Assembly: GCA_030605665.1 (NCBI GenBank)
Contig: JAUWHW010000067.1
Location: 1-38,182, forward strand
Reading direction: 5' to 3'
Source: Dehalococcoidia bacterium
Lineage (GTDB): Bacteria > Chloroflexota > Dehalococcoidia > GIF9 > AB-539-J10
DNA: 38,182 nucleotides
In this document: positions 1-6,668 of the stretch, piece by piece
Layout of the letters: each line of letters opens with the position of its first letter
Numbering within the stretch: the first letter of the stretch is position 1
Notes under the pieces: model-generated
What the model was told of the DNA's origin: nothing
The model's database searches: none
What the model saw: only the letters and a program-made list of their open reading frames with translations
Position numbers and translations under genes: made by a program

Positions 1-126
1 GTGGATGAAGCGAAGCTTAATATACAGCAGTGGGGAGATGCGTATAGGCAATATATGAAAGAGGTGCCAAGATGGAATGTAATAAGAGGTCTGTGGAACC
101 TAGGGAAAGGGAGGGCGAGGAAATAA
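1..126 (+). CDS. C-terminal fragment of an ICMT/PEMT-like membrane methyltransferase (cut by window edge)
   Basis: Frame 1 is open from the first base to a TAA at 124-126 and encodes 41 residues. The segment WGDAYRQYMKEVPRWNVIRG matches the C-terminus of the protein at 669-1310 (WGDEYQRYRKEVPKFNFIKG, then LWNLRRR). This shows a third paralogue of the isoprenylcysteine carboxyl methyltransferase-like family, with its catalytic and membrane part lying left of the window. The family methylates lipids or prenylated cysteines using S-adenosylmethionine; the substrate here is unknown. The next gene starts inside it, at 72, in another frame. The family call rests on similarity to the neighbour and not on a catalytic motif. 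Confidence 0.7.
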   Translation: MDEAKLNIQQWGDAYRQYMKEVPRWNVIRGLWNLGKGRARK

Positions 127-638
127 AAAGGCATTTTTGGATACCAACGGAAGCTTTAGCGTGCATACAAATCGGGGTTTGGATAATCTTGGGCGTGTTT
201 TGGTGGTTCTCCAATCCAACGCTCCCCAAGCCGCCGTTTGGACTACCATTCAAAATTCCAATATACCCAATGATTCCAATACCATTTCGGGTTGGCGTAG
301 GAATAGGGATACTTTCATTTATAGTTATGCTTTTACTGGATCAGCTCCCACAAAGAACACATAAACAGCATGATGAACATCCGAAAAAGATTTCTAGGCT
401 AATAACCACCGGTTTCTACTCTAAGATAAGACATCCAATATATCTAGGCTCAATCCAATTCAACTTTGGTGTGCTTTTCGCCTTCAGAAGTCTTTGGATG
501 CTAATACCAGCGGTTCTGCTGTCGCTGATGTTCTATTTTGACGCCAGACAGGAAGAAAAGTACCTAATAGGGAAATTTGGAGATGAATATATTGAGTACA
601 AGGCGAGAACGGGAATGTTCTTACCAAAAATTTGGTAG
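72..638 (+). CDS. ICMT-like (isoprenylcysteine carboxyl methyltransferase family) integral membrane protein
   Basis: 188 residues with three hydrophobic stretches, at about residues 28-46, 75-92 and 137-160. The C-terminal half carries the signature of the ICMT/PEMT/NnrU superfamily: GFYSKIRHPIYLG followed after the last membrane segment by QEEKYLIGKFGDEYIEYK and TGMFLPK. The RHP and EE..L...FG.EY elements form the S-adenosylmethionine and membrane-facing active site in the family. The ATG at 72 follows an AGAGG about 7 nt upstream and overlaps the previous gene by 55 nt; a GTG at 93 is an alternative start. It probably forms an operon with the flanking paralogues. No CaaX-type substrate is visible nearby, so a lipid or other thiol/carboxyl substrate is equally possible. 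Confidence 0.8.
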   Translation: MECNKRSVEPREREGEEIKRHFWIPTEALACIQIGVWIILGVFWWFSNPTLPKPPFGLPFKIPIYPMIPIPFRVGVGIGILSFIVMLLLDQLPQRTHKQHDEHPKKISRLITTGFYSKIRHPIYLGSIQFNFGVLFAFRSLWMLIPAVLLSLMFYFDARQEEKYLIGKFGDEYIEYKARTGMFLPKIW

Positions 639-668
639 CTTTATAAGGGAGAAAGGGGATGAACAGGT

Positions 669-1310
669 ATGAAAAAAGAAGGAATCGCTACGGAGATCGC
701 CAAGAAAGAAGGACTAACGCCTGAACAGAGGAAGGAAGAACTCGTAAGAGCAGGACTCGATTTCCATAAAATACCAGAGGTTCCTTGGATTGTAGTTACA
801 TGGATAGTCTGGGGAATATTATGTTTACTTCCCACTATTGCAGAGCTTTCACGCCTGAAAGCCTTAAACTTTGCCCTTAATCTGTATGTAATAAAATTCC
901 CAATGTGGGTGATTTGGATAGCTGTTGCTCTACTGGTTGCCTTACTGGTCTCACTGCCCGTAAGGAAGGTTTCTATAGGTAGGAAGAAAAAAGGTGGATG
1001 CAATGATCACCATCACACAGTGGTGCTCGTCAAGGAAGGCCTCTATAGGATTGTTAGGCACCCTGAATATGCATTCTATCTTTGGTTTTTTGTGTTAGTA
1101 AGCATAGTATTCAGCCCTGCATGGCATTTCACCGTCTTAACGATAATCGGAGATATCTTACTAATTATCAGTATTGAGTTTCTAGCCAAGCAAGAAGAGG
1201 CCTTCAACATAAGGAAGTGGGGTGATGAATATCAGCGGTACCGAAAAGAGGTTCCTAAATTCAACTTTATAAAAGGGTTATGGAATTTAAGGCGGAGAAA
1301 TAAGCCATGA
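669..1310 (+). CDS. ICMT/PEMT-like membrane methyltransferase, second intact paralogue
   Basis: 213 residues. A hydrophilic N-terminus (about 40 residues) is followed by membrane segments near residues 42-58, 78-98, 134-150 and 152-175. The family motif is GLYRIVRHPEYAFYLW, followed by LAKQEEAFNIRKWGDEYQRY. An insertion of basic and histidine-rich residues (GRKKKGGCNDHHH, about residues 103-115) precedes the motif and is absent from the 72-638 paralogue. The start ATG at 669 follows AGGGGATGAACAGGT. The stop codon overlaps the ATG of the RmuC-like gene (ATGA, 1307-1310), which indicates translational coupling. The function is S-adenosylmethionine-dependent methylation at the membrane by family; the substrate is unknown. 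Confidence 0.78.
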   Translation: MKKEGIATEIAKKEGLTPEQRKEELVRAGLDFHKIPEVPWIVVTWIVWGILCLLPTIAELSRLKALNFALNLYVIKFPMWVIWIAVALLVALLVSLPVRKVSIGRKKKGGCNDHHHTVVLVKEGLYRIVRHPEYAFYLWFFVLVSIVFSPAWHFTVLTIIGDILLIISIEFLAKQEEAFNIRKWGDEYQRYRKEVPKFNFIKGLWNLRRRNKP

Positions 1311-2185
1311 TAACTCAGATTTTGCTTGCGGTTGTCATAATACTCCTGGGCGTATTGATTTTTCTGGTTCTCAAAGGGAGAGGGGTTAAACTGAGGGATA
1401 TCGAAAATGCAGTATCAAGCACCTGGACGAAGCTGGGTCTGGAGGAAAAGATAGGCACACTGGGTGCTCATGCACAGGATATTAGAAATAGTTATAGGTC
1501 AATTGAACAAATGCTCCGAGTGCCAACGGAGCGGGCTACGCTGGGCGAACTGAGTTTGGAGACAATTCTCTCAGACCAGCTCCCACCAGATATGTTTGGC
1601 ATCAGGAAGATGATTCTCGATGGAAAAATTCCTGATGCACACATTAGATCCACCGTGGGGCTGATTTGTATAGATTCCAAATTCCCTCTGGATAACTATA
1701 GAAGGATGGTGGAGATTGAAGACTTTAAAGAAAAGGAACGATTCAAAAATGATTTCCGTAAAGATGTTAAAAGCCATCTCAGCAAGATAGCTGAAGATTA
1801 TGTGTGCCCGGAAAAAGGCTCAGCAGAGTTTGCTTTCGTCTACATTCCGTCCGAGGCTGTTTATTATTTCTTAGTTAATGAGGAATTCGAAATGCTGCGA
1901 GACTATACCAAAAGAGGAGTTCAAGTTGTTTCACCACTGACTCTTTCTTCTAAAGTCGAACTCATAAAAGCTGGTGTCCAGGCCAAGAAGCTTTCTGAAG
2001 AGGCAGAAAGTGTGAGGAAGGACCTTAATATAATTTCCCAAAGGTTTAGCGAGATTGACGAGTTATGGCGGGTATTTTATAGCACACATCTAAGAAATGC
2101 GGGAGAAAAGGCAGAGGAACTGGATAGAGCATATAAGAAACTAAGAGATGAATTTGATAAGATTTCAAGGATGTCGAAGGAGTAA
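1307..2185 (+). CDS. rmuC: RmuC-family protein, short form with N-terminal membrane anchor
   Basis: 292 residues. Residues 2-22 form one hydrophobic anchor, followed by a helical linker and the RmuC core: GELSLETILSDQLPPDMFGI (about 80-99), IPDAHI, then the PD-(D/E)XK-like strand ICIDSKFPLDNY (about 120-131), and AFVYIPSEAVYYF plus RGVQVVSPLTLSS downstream. RmuC proteins are predicted nucleases that limit inverted-repeat-associated recombination. This one is shorter than the usual 350-500 residues because the long N-terminal coiled coil is reduced. It overlaps the upstream methyltransferase by 4 nt and lies 88 nt before the tubulin gene. Association of RmuC with membrane methyltransferases is not something I know as a standard arrangement. 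Confidence 0.85.
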   Translation: MITQILLAVVIILLGVLIFLVLKGRGVKLRDIENAVSSTWTKLGLEEKIGTLGAHAQDIRNSYRSIEQMLRVPTERATLGELSLETILSDQLPPDMFGIRKMILDGKIPDAHIRSTVGLICIDSKFPLDNYRRMVEIEDFKEKERFKNDFRKDVKSHLSKIAEDYVCPEKGSAEFAFVYIPSEAVYYFLVNEEFEMLRDYTKRGVQVVSPLTLSSKVELIKAGVQAKKLSEEAESVRKDLNIISQRFSEIDELWRVFYSTHLRNAGEKAEELDRAYKKLRDEFDKISRMSKE

Positions 2186-2236
2186 CAACTCTAGAACAAG
2201 TTAAAGTAAGCTAATCACATTAACAAGCACAAGGCA

Positions 2237-2266
2237 TTGACATTGTTGTATGAGACTGTTTACAAT
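2237..2266 (+). promoter_or_regulatory. sigma-70-type promoter of the tubulin-like gene, leaderless arrangement
   Basis: A perfect -35 TTGACA (2237-2242) and a -10 TACAAT (2261-2266) are separated by 18 nt. Only 7 nt (AAATTAA) separate the -10 from the ATG at 2274. Transcription is therefore expected to start at or within a base or two of the start codon, and no Shine-Dalgarno sequence is present. Confidence 0.7.
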
Positions 2267-2273
2267 AAATTAA

Positions 2274-3446
2274 ATGAAACTATTACTTATAGGTTTAGGT
2301 CAATGTGGTGGCAGAATCGCCGATAGGTTCGCTCGGCTAAATAAGAGGGCACATGCTCAGCGGGGAATGGATATACTTGCGGATGCCTTTGCTATTAATA
2401 CAGATGTTGCTGATTTAAGTGGATTACGCACTATCAAATCCGATTACAAACACAGAATTCTTATCGGAGGTCAACGGGCCAACGGCCATGGAGTAGGTAA
2501 GATAAGTGAACTTGGCGCTGAGTTAGCGAGCGAAGATAGTGATAAGATCATAGATGCTATAAGAACAACGGAACGGTTCTATGAGACAGATGCTTTCTTA
2601 TTGATTGCTGCTGCTGCTGGCGGCACTGGTTCCGGTGCAATAGGAGTAATAACGCAGCACCTTAAAGAGCGCTATATAGGAAAGCCAGTTTACAATGTTG
2701 TTGTCCTGCCCTTTCGGCAAGAAGAAACAACAGAGGGAAGAACTATTTATAACACAGCTATGTGCCTCAAGTCTGCCTACCTAGTGGCTGATGCGATATT
2801 TCTTATTGACAATCAAAGGTATGTTAAGAAAGATTCCCCAGCCGAAAACAATTTAGCGACGATTAATGCCCGAGCAGTTGAGCCATTTTACAATTTGCTT
2901 TGCGCTGGTGAAGAGAGGAACAAAAAATACGTTGGGTCAAAAACACTTGACGCCGGAGATATAATACAGACTCTGGCAGGATGGACAGTGATTGGCGAAG
3001 GTAAATCGCGAATCCCACGAAGGATACCCCTATTTGGGCAAAAACGTGATTTCAGAGACAAGATGTCTGAAACCAGCAAGGCAGCTCACGCTATGGATAA
3101 AGCCTTAGGTGAGTTATCGTTGACATGTGAGCCTAAAAATGCTGGGAGAGCTTTATACCTTGTCACTGCACCACCCAAGGAAATGAAAATGGAGGTAATA
3201 AAGCAACTTGGGGACAATTTAAAAACTGTAGCTCCGGATGCTTTAATACGGAGCGGTGATTATCCCAGACAAAAAGGTTCGCTGGACGTCTCGGTAATCT
3301 TATCTGAAATTAGCAGTGTGAGGAAAATCACGAACTACTTCACCAAAGCTATTGATTTAATCTCTGTTATGAAAGCCAAGCGCGGACTGGGGTACGCAAA
3401 TAGAAAGCTCGAGGAAACCTTCGACGATATTCCTGTGTTACTATAA
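2274..3446 (+). CDS. Tubulin/FtsZ superfamily GTPase, CetZ-like
   Basis: 390 residues. The N-terminus MKLLLIGLGQCGGR is the tubulin/CetZ nucleotide-binding start (GxGQxGG), and the tubulin signature loop GGTGSG is at residues 116-121 (AAAAGGTGSGAIG). A downstream segment, LDAGDIIQTLAGWTVIGEG (about 236-254), resembles the T7 region of archaeal CetZ proteins more than the NxDFADV loop of FtsZ. There is no FtsZ C-terminal conserved peptide; the protein ends shortly after TFDDIPVLL. It is expected to bind GTP and may polymerise, but it is unlikely to be the main cell-division FtsZ. It is transcribed from its own promoter immediately upstream, after rmuC and convergent with the coiled-coil genes. 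The specific CetZ subgroup is an inference from motif style. Confidence 0.85.
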   Translation: MKLLLIGLGQCGGRIADRFARLNKRAHAQRGMDILADAFAINTDVADLSGLRTIKSDYKHRILIGGQRANGHGVGKISELGAELASEDSDKIIDAIRTTERFYETDAFLLIAAAAGGTGSGAIGVITQHLKERYIGKPVYNVVVLPFRQEETTEGRTIYNTAMCLKSAYLVADAIFLIDNQRYVKKDSPAENNLATINARAVEPFYNLLCAGEERNKKYVGSKTLDAGDIIQTLAGWTVIGEGKSRIPRRIPLFGQKRDFRDKMSETSKAAHAMDKALGELSLTCEPKNAGRALYLVTAPPKEMKMEVIKQLGDNLKTVAPDALIRSGDYPRQKGSLDVSVILSEISSVRKITNYFTKAIDLISVMKAKRGLGYANRKLEETFDDIPVLL

Positions 3447-3501
3447 TTAGTCCGCTGAGCCTGCGCAGAATAATCAGTATATCCGCCCTTCTACAAAGCC
3501 A

Positions 3502-3521
3502 GGCTATCAAAAAATATAGCC
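3502..3521. terminator. short hairpin between convergent genes, possible bidirectional terminator
   Basis: GGCTAT, an A-rich 8-nt loop and ATAGCC form a 6-bp perfect stem between the ends of the tubulin gene (3446) and the coiled-coil gene (3549). There is no clear T-tract on either side, so termination is only a suggestion. Confidence 0.3.
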
Positions 3522-3548
3522 AGAGAAGCAATATAACTTGTCTCTCCC

Positions 3549-3938
3549 TTACTTTCTAGCTTTAGTAAAGATTGCCCATGTTCGCTCCATAGTCTCATTG
3601 TAGGCTTCTCGAGCTTTTCGTTCCGCCGCATCACGGGTTCTTAATGCCTGAGCTGTACCTCCTTCGTAAACCTTTCTAGCCTGGGCTACGCTTTCCTCAC
3701 AAGCCTTTCTAGTTTGTTCTACAGCTTCATTATAGGCCCTTTCTGCTTGTCGTTCCTGCTCTTTATAAGCTTCCTCTAATTGGCGTTGAGCTTCTATGTA
3801 AGCTGTGTAAGCTGCCGCAGCCCGCTGTTGAGTTTCATCTAGGAAATCAACAGCTTGCTCAGTCTTCTTAGGGGCTTTCTTGGCTTGCTGTTCGGCTTCT
3901 TCCTTACCCGCAACAAAGATTTGCTCTGCATCCGACAT
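3549..3938 (-). CDS. small Ala/Glu/Arg-rich coiled-coil protein
   Basis: 129 residues, almost entirely predicted helix and highly charged, rich in Ala, Glu, Gln and Arg (for example AYNEAVEQTRKACEESVAQA). It has a short loop-like basic region (KKAPKKTEQ) near residue 24, no signal peptide and no membrane segment. A strong Shine-Dalgarno AAGGAGGTG precedes the ATG at 3938 by about 5 nt. It lies 113 nt downstream of the 25-residue-repeat protein on the same strand, has a candidate promoter of its own, and converges on the tubulin gene. I do not recognise a family. Composition is like phasins, LEA-like or filament-associated coiled-coil proteins, which does not establish function. Confidence 0.75.
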   Translation of the reverse strand: MSDAEQIFVAGKEEAEQQAKKAPKKTEQAVDFLDETQQRAAAAYTAYIEAQRQLEEAYKEQERQAERAYNEAVEQTRKACEESVAQARKVYEGGTAQALRTRDAAERKAREAYNETMERTWAIFTKARK

Positions 3939-3966
3939 AGTACACCTCCTTGGCTACTTACTTTTT

Positions 3967-3996
3967 ATTTTAGCTCTTTTACTTGCACTTACACAA
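3967..3996 (-). promoter_or_regulatory. candidate promoter of the small coiled-coil gene
   Basis: Reading the minus strand, TTGTGT (3991-3996) and TAAAAT (3967-3972) are spaced 18 nt apart, upstream of the strong ribosome binding site at about 3945-3952. The -10 is identical to that of the large coiled-coil gene. The -35 is weak. Confidence 0.4.
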
Positions 3997-4051
3997 GAGG
4001 AGGATAAGCAAAAGAAAAGAGTTACACTTCCCCCCTCGCCTTTACTCAGTT

Positions 4052-5626
4052 TTACTCCACCTCTTCGCTCTCTGCGACCTCTTCCTCATCATGCTTATCT
4101 TTACTAGCTGCGTACATTCGAGTTAAGAAGTCCAAGCGTGCTTGAATTTCCTTTTTAGATTCCTTTGGCTCCCTTTTCTCTTCCACGCTAGTTTCAGGCT
4201 TGCTTAAGGCTTCCTCAAATATTTTTGATGGTATTTTGGCAGCCTCTTCCTCAACCTCTTCGCTTATCTTTTCAGCTCCGCCTACTGCTTTCTCAAATAC
4301 TCGTATTGATGCCTTTGCAGCTCTCCTGGCTGATTTAGTTGTTTTCTCAGCCGTATTGATCGCCTCCTCGAATGCCCTCACCGATGCTATAATGGCCTCT
4401 CTGGCTATCCTTACCGATCTCTCGGTAGTTTCCCTAACTACCTGTGTAGATTCTTCAGTAACCTCCCTGGTTGCTTGGCTTATTTCCGCGGCTCTGCTTA
4501 TGGCTTCTTGAGATGCTCTTTTCGCCTCCTCAGCAGCCTCCTTAGCCGCTTGACCTATCTCTTCAGCTCTGCTTACAGCTTCCTGGGATGCTCTTTTCGC
4601 CTCTTCAGTGGTCTCCCTGGTTGCTCGGCTTATTTCCTCAGCTCTGCTTATAGCTTCCTGGGATGCTTTCTTTGTTTCTTCAGCCTTGCTTATTGCTTCT
4701 TGGAATACTCTCGTTGATGTCTCAACAGCCTCATTAGCCGATTTGACCGATTCCTCAGCTCTGCTGACAGCTTTCTGAGATGCTTTTATCTGTGTTTTAA
4801 CCTCTTTTTGGGTCGTTTTGCTTATTTCATTAGCTTTGCTTATTACCTCCTGGAATGCCCTCGCTGATGCTTCAGCAGACTCCTTGGCCGATTGGCTTAC
4901 TTTTTCAGCTTTGCTTGTTGCTTCTTGGAATGTCCACCTTGATACTTCAACAGTCTCTGTGGTCGCTTGGCTTAACCTCTCAGCCTTGCTTGCTGCTTTC
5001 TGCGATGCCTTTCTTGATTCGTCAGCAGCCTTCACAACCGCTCGGCTTATTTTATCAATCCTGCTTATAGCTTCCTGGGATGCCTTGCTTGATTCCTTAG
5101 CAGTTTCTATTGCCGCTTTGCTTACTTCGTCAGCTCTGCTTATAGCTTCCCAGGAGGCTCTTTTTGCTTCTTGAGCAGTTTCTACTACCACTTGGCTTAT
5201 TCCCTCAGCTCTGCTTATGGCTTCTCGGGAGGCTCTTATCGATGCTTCAGTAGACTCCGTGGCTGATTTGACCGATGTCTCAGTCCTACTCACCGCCTCC
5301 TTAAATGCCCTCGCCGATGACTCAGCAGACTCCGTGGCTGATTTGATCGATGCCTCAGCTTTGCTTATCGCTTCCTGTGATGCTTTTATCGATGCTTCAG
5401 TAACCTTCGCGGATGATTGGCTTATCCTCTCAGCTTTGCTTACTGCTTCCTGTGACGCTCTTTTGGATTCCTCAGCAGCCTTCATGGCAGCTCGGCTTAT
5501 CTTCTCAACCCTGCTTATAGCCTCCTGAGATGCTTTTCTTGATGCTTCAGCAGCCTCCCTGGCTGCTTGGCTTAGCCTCTCAGCTTCAGCTACTGCCTGC
5601 TCAAATGTCCCAACAGTACTTTCCAT
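4052..5626 (-). CDS. large coiled-coil protein built of tandem 25-residue repeats
   Basis: 524 residues. From residue 7 to 395 it consists of 15 full 25-residue units plus one truncated 14-residue unit (307-320). A typical unit starts ASQEAISRAEEIS and continues QATREVTEEAKR. Units beginning A-F or V-F in place of A-S recur at intervals. Two or three degenerate units follow, then an acidic C-terminus with KKEIQARLDFLTRMYAA near residue 497. Small aliphatic positions fall at 4-4-3-4-3-4-3 spacing, so one unit equals a hendecad plus two heptads. It has no signal peptide, membrane segment or cysteine. The start ATG at 5626 follows CAAGGAAT. It forms a pair with the 129-residue coiled-coil gene and faces the tubulin gene. 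No known family was recognised; a structural or filament-associated role is inference. Confidence 0.8.
   Translation of the reverse strand: MESTVGTFEQAVAEAERLSQAAREAAEASRKASQEAISRVEKISRAAMKAAEESKRASQEAVSKAERISQSSAKVTEASIKASQEAISKAEASIKSATESAESSARAFKEAVSRTETSVKSATESTEASIRASREAISRAEGISQVVVETAQEAKRASWEAISRADEVSKAAIETAKESSKASQEAISRIDKISRAVVKAADESRKASQKAASKAERLSQATTETVEVSRWTFQEATSKAEKVSQSAKESAEASARAFQEVISKANEISKTTQKEVKTQIKASQKAVSRAEESVKSANEAVETSTRVFQEAISKAEETKKASQEAISRAEEISRATRETTEEAKRASQEAVSRAEEIGQAAKEAAEEAKRASQEAISRAAEISQATREVTEESTQVVRETTERSVRIAREAIIASVRAFEEAINTAEKTTKSARRAAKASIRVFEKAVGGAEKISEEVEEEAAKIPSKIFEEALSKPETSVEEKREPKESKKEIQARLDFLTRMYAASKDKHDEEEVAESEEVE
4442..5608 (-). repeat. 75-bp degenerate tandem repeat array coding for 25-residue units
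   Basis: The coding sequence repeats every 75 bp. On the plus strand the recurring cores are variants of GCTTCCTGGGATGC and CTCAGCTCTGCTTAT. One unit is shortened by 33 bp (about 4667-4708) yet keeps the reading frame. Adjacent units differ at many synonymous positions, so the array is old and not a fresh slippage product. Confidence 0.85.
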
Positions 5627-5740
5627 ATTCCTTGAGAATTCTAGGAAACCTCGCTTGGCTCCGCAAAGTCCAGGGGTTTTCCTTACCCCTTATATTTCTT
5701 ATTTTAATAGGAGCTACTTAAATTTTCAATGCACATCCCG
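5591..5740 (-). repeat. promoter-leader-start block, copy A (copy B at about 13058-13205)
   Basis: This block holds the promoter, 5' leader and first codons of the large coiled-coil gene. It is closely matched at about 13058-13205, including CTTTGCGGAGCCAAGCG in the leader, AGAATTCT before the start, and the -35/-10 pair. In copy A the downstream gene is intact; in copy B only a 29-codon remnant follows. The conservation of non-coding leader sequence shows these are duplicates and not convergent promoters. Confidence 0.75.
5701..5729 (-). promoter_or_regulatory. promoter of the large coiled-coil gene
   Basis: On the minus strand TTGAAA (5724-5729) and TAAAAT (5701-5706) are spaced exactly 17 nt apart. 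The same boxes with the same spacing are preserved in copy B (13171-13199). The predicted leader is about 65-70 nt. Confidence 0.65.
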
Positions 5741-5924
5741 TCAGGCAGGGTCACCAGATCTCCCTTGACAACTCCCTGCAGGTTCTAGTACTAGAATATC
5801 CATGTTATCGAACCAGGCAAAGGCAAAAAGCCACCCAGAGTAAAGAACTTCGAAAAATCTTTGCACAAGCTGTAGCTATATGTGACGACATAAATACCTG
5901 CGTATAGGAAAGGATGCAGGCAAA

Positions 5925-6130
5925 TTCTAAATACTAATTTCTAAACTCTAAACAAATTCAAATGCCAGAAACGATAAAAGAGCAAAAGTAAAAACGCAAA
6001 ATGACAAGGCAAAATTTAAAAGTTAATTTAAGGGTCGGACTACAGATTTGCATTGGATGGAGAGAGAAGAAAATGAGGCATTTTTGCATTTTAATCTGTA
6101 ATTTTGATCTTTGAATTTTGATATGTTTAG
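5925..6130. repeat. AT-rich imperfect inverted repeat, MITE-like (copy A)
   Basis: The left arm contains a 37-nt block at 5979-6015 (begins AGAGCAAAAGTAAAAA) that is 36/37 identical to 27792-27828. The right arm (about 6078-6125, TTTTTGCATTTTAA then TGTAATTTTGATCTTTGAA) matches 27981-28035. The arms are partly complementary, so the unit can fold into a long hairpin. No transposase is nearby. Flanking text such as TTTAGGATTTAGGATTTA is also recurrent. The stretch 5740-6330 otherwise shows no gene that I can support. Confidence 0.6.
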
Positions 6131-6337
6131 GATTTCGTGCTTAGGATTTAGGATTTAATCCCTGTTTAGGCCTTCGTCCTGAGGTCTCAGCCTGAAGGGT
6201 TTATGGGCAATTATTTAGGACGCTATATATAATGCTAAAGGTTGTCAATCGAAATTCACCCGCCCCTTTTGTTCTCTTTGTGACCAAAATTAAACAGCCT
6301 CTTTCCCGGATTTGGAGGTAAAGTAAAGATAATGCAA

Positions 6338-6366
6338 TTGACATAAGAGAACTTGTATGAGAGAAT
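6338..6366 (+). promoter_or_regulatory. candidate promoter for an orphan small RNA
   Basis: A perfect TTGACA (6338-6343) is followed after 17 nt by GAGAAT (6361-6366), a 4/6 match to the -10 consensus. Predicted transcription starts near 6373, just before a structured segment ending in a strong terminator. No open reading frame of credible quality follows. Confidence 0.45.
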
Positions 6367-6372
6367 AGTTTT

Positions 6373-6484
6373 AGTACTAAAGCTGAGCGAGGGGGCGATG
6401 AGGTGGAGCCTTTAGCTGGGCGCTTGGGTTCTGCTGAGCCAATAGCGAAACCGACCTTGAAAGTTGGTTTCGTTTTTTTGTTTT
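6373..6484 (+). ncRNA. candidate structured small RNA of about 110 nt, unrecognised family
   Basis: Between the promoter-like boxes and the terminator, three helices can be drawn. CTAAAGCT (6377-6384) pairs with AGCCTTTAG (6407-6415) across a G-rich loop. CGC-TTGG pairs with CCAA-TA-GCG around GGTTC-TGCT-GAGCC (about 6421-6448). The last is the terminator stem. The G-rich internal loop (GCGAGGGGGCGATGAGGTGG) is a likely functional or ligand-facing region. No coding gene lies within 500 nt downstream, so a cis-riboswitch is unlikely unless the gene is lost; a trans-acting RNA is more plausible. I compared it by memory with 6S, SRP, RNase P, tmRNA and common riboswitch consensus motifs and saw no match. 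Confidence 0.45.
6446..6484 (+). terminator. strong intrinsic terminator with no gene upstream
   Basis: CGAAACCGAC, a 7-nt loop (CTTGAAA) and GTTGGTTTCG form a 10-bp stem with one G-T pair, followed directly by TTTTTTTGTTTT. This is among the best terminators in the window, yet no plus-strand gene ends here. That supports a small transcript. Confidence 0.8.
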
Positions 6485-6602
6485 GAGGCTGATATGGAAA
6501 TCGAAGGGCGGAATTTCGCTGATGTATTTGCGATTATTACCCATGCCGATGCCCTTGGGCTTTATGCCGGTCGATCTTGGGCAATTGGGCTCCCACAAAA
6601 CT

Positions 6603-6668
6603 TTCCTCTCCCTTGACGGGAGGTGAGGCTAATCCTGAGCAGAGCGAAGGAACTAAGGTGAGGGTGAG
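6603..6668. repeat. REP-like intergenic repeat
   Basis: The segment CTCTCCCTTGACGGGAGGTG, continuing with CCTGAGCAGAGCGAAGGAAC and GGTGAGGGTGAG, has the form of short palindromic repeats common between genes in this lineage. Related pieces appear at 9905-9960 (CCCTCCCACCAGGGGAGGGA) and at 33680-33710. No gene is visible from 6485 to 7010. Confidence 0.4.

Noticed and set aside
4442..5608. 75-bp tandem repeats as a CRISPR array or satellite
   Set aside because: There are no constant repeats with unique spacers; the units diverge throughout and preserve a protein period.
4200..5720. Several long plus-strand open frames opposite the coiled-coil gene
   Set aside because: They are mirror frames of a low-complexity Ala/Glu/Ser repeat array. 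The minus-strand product has a start signal, promoter and periodic protein structure.
6228..6233. TATAAT on the plus strand and TTGTCAA nearby as a promoter pair
   Set aside because: The TTGACA on the minus strand and the TATAAT on the plus strand are in opposite orientations, and no -35 lies at proper spacing for either.
6373..6445. Riboswitch upstream of the secreted beta-helix gene
   Set aside because: The segment ends in a strong terminator and more than 500 nt of repeats separate it from the gene; no known aptamer consensus was recognised.
6377..6598. 73-codon minus-strand open frame
   Set aside because: It is antisense to the small RNA candidate and crosses its terminator; the composition looks random.
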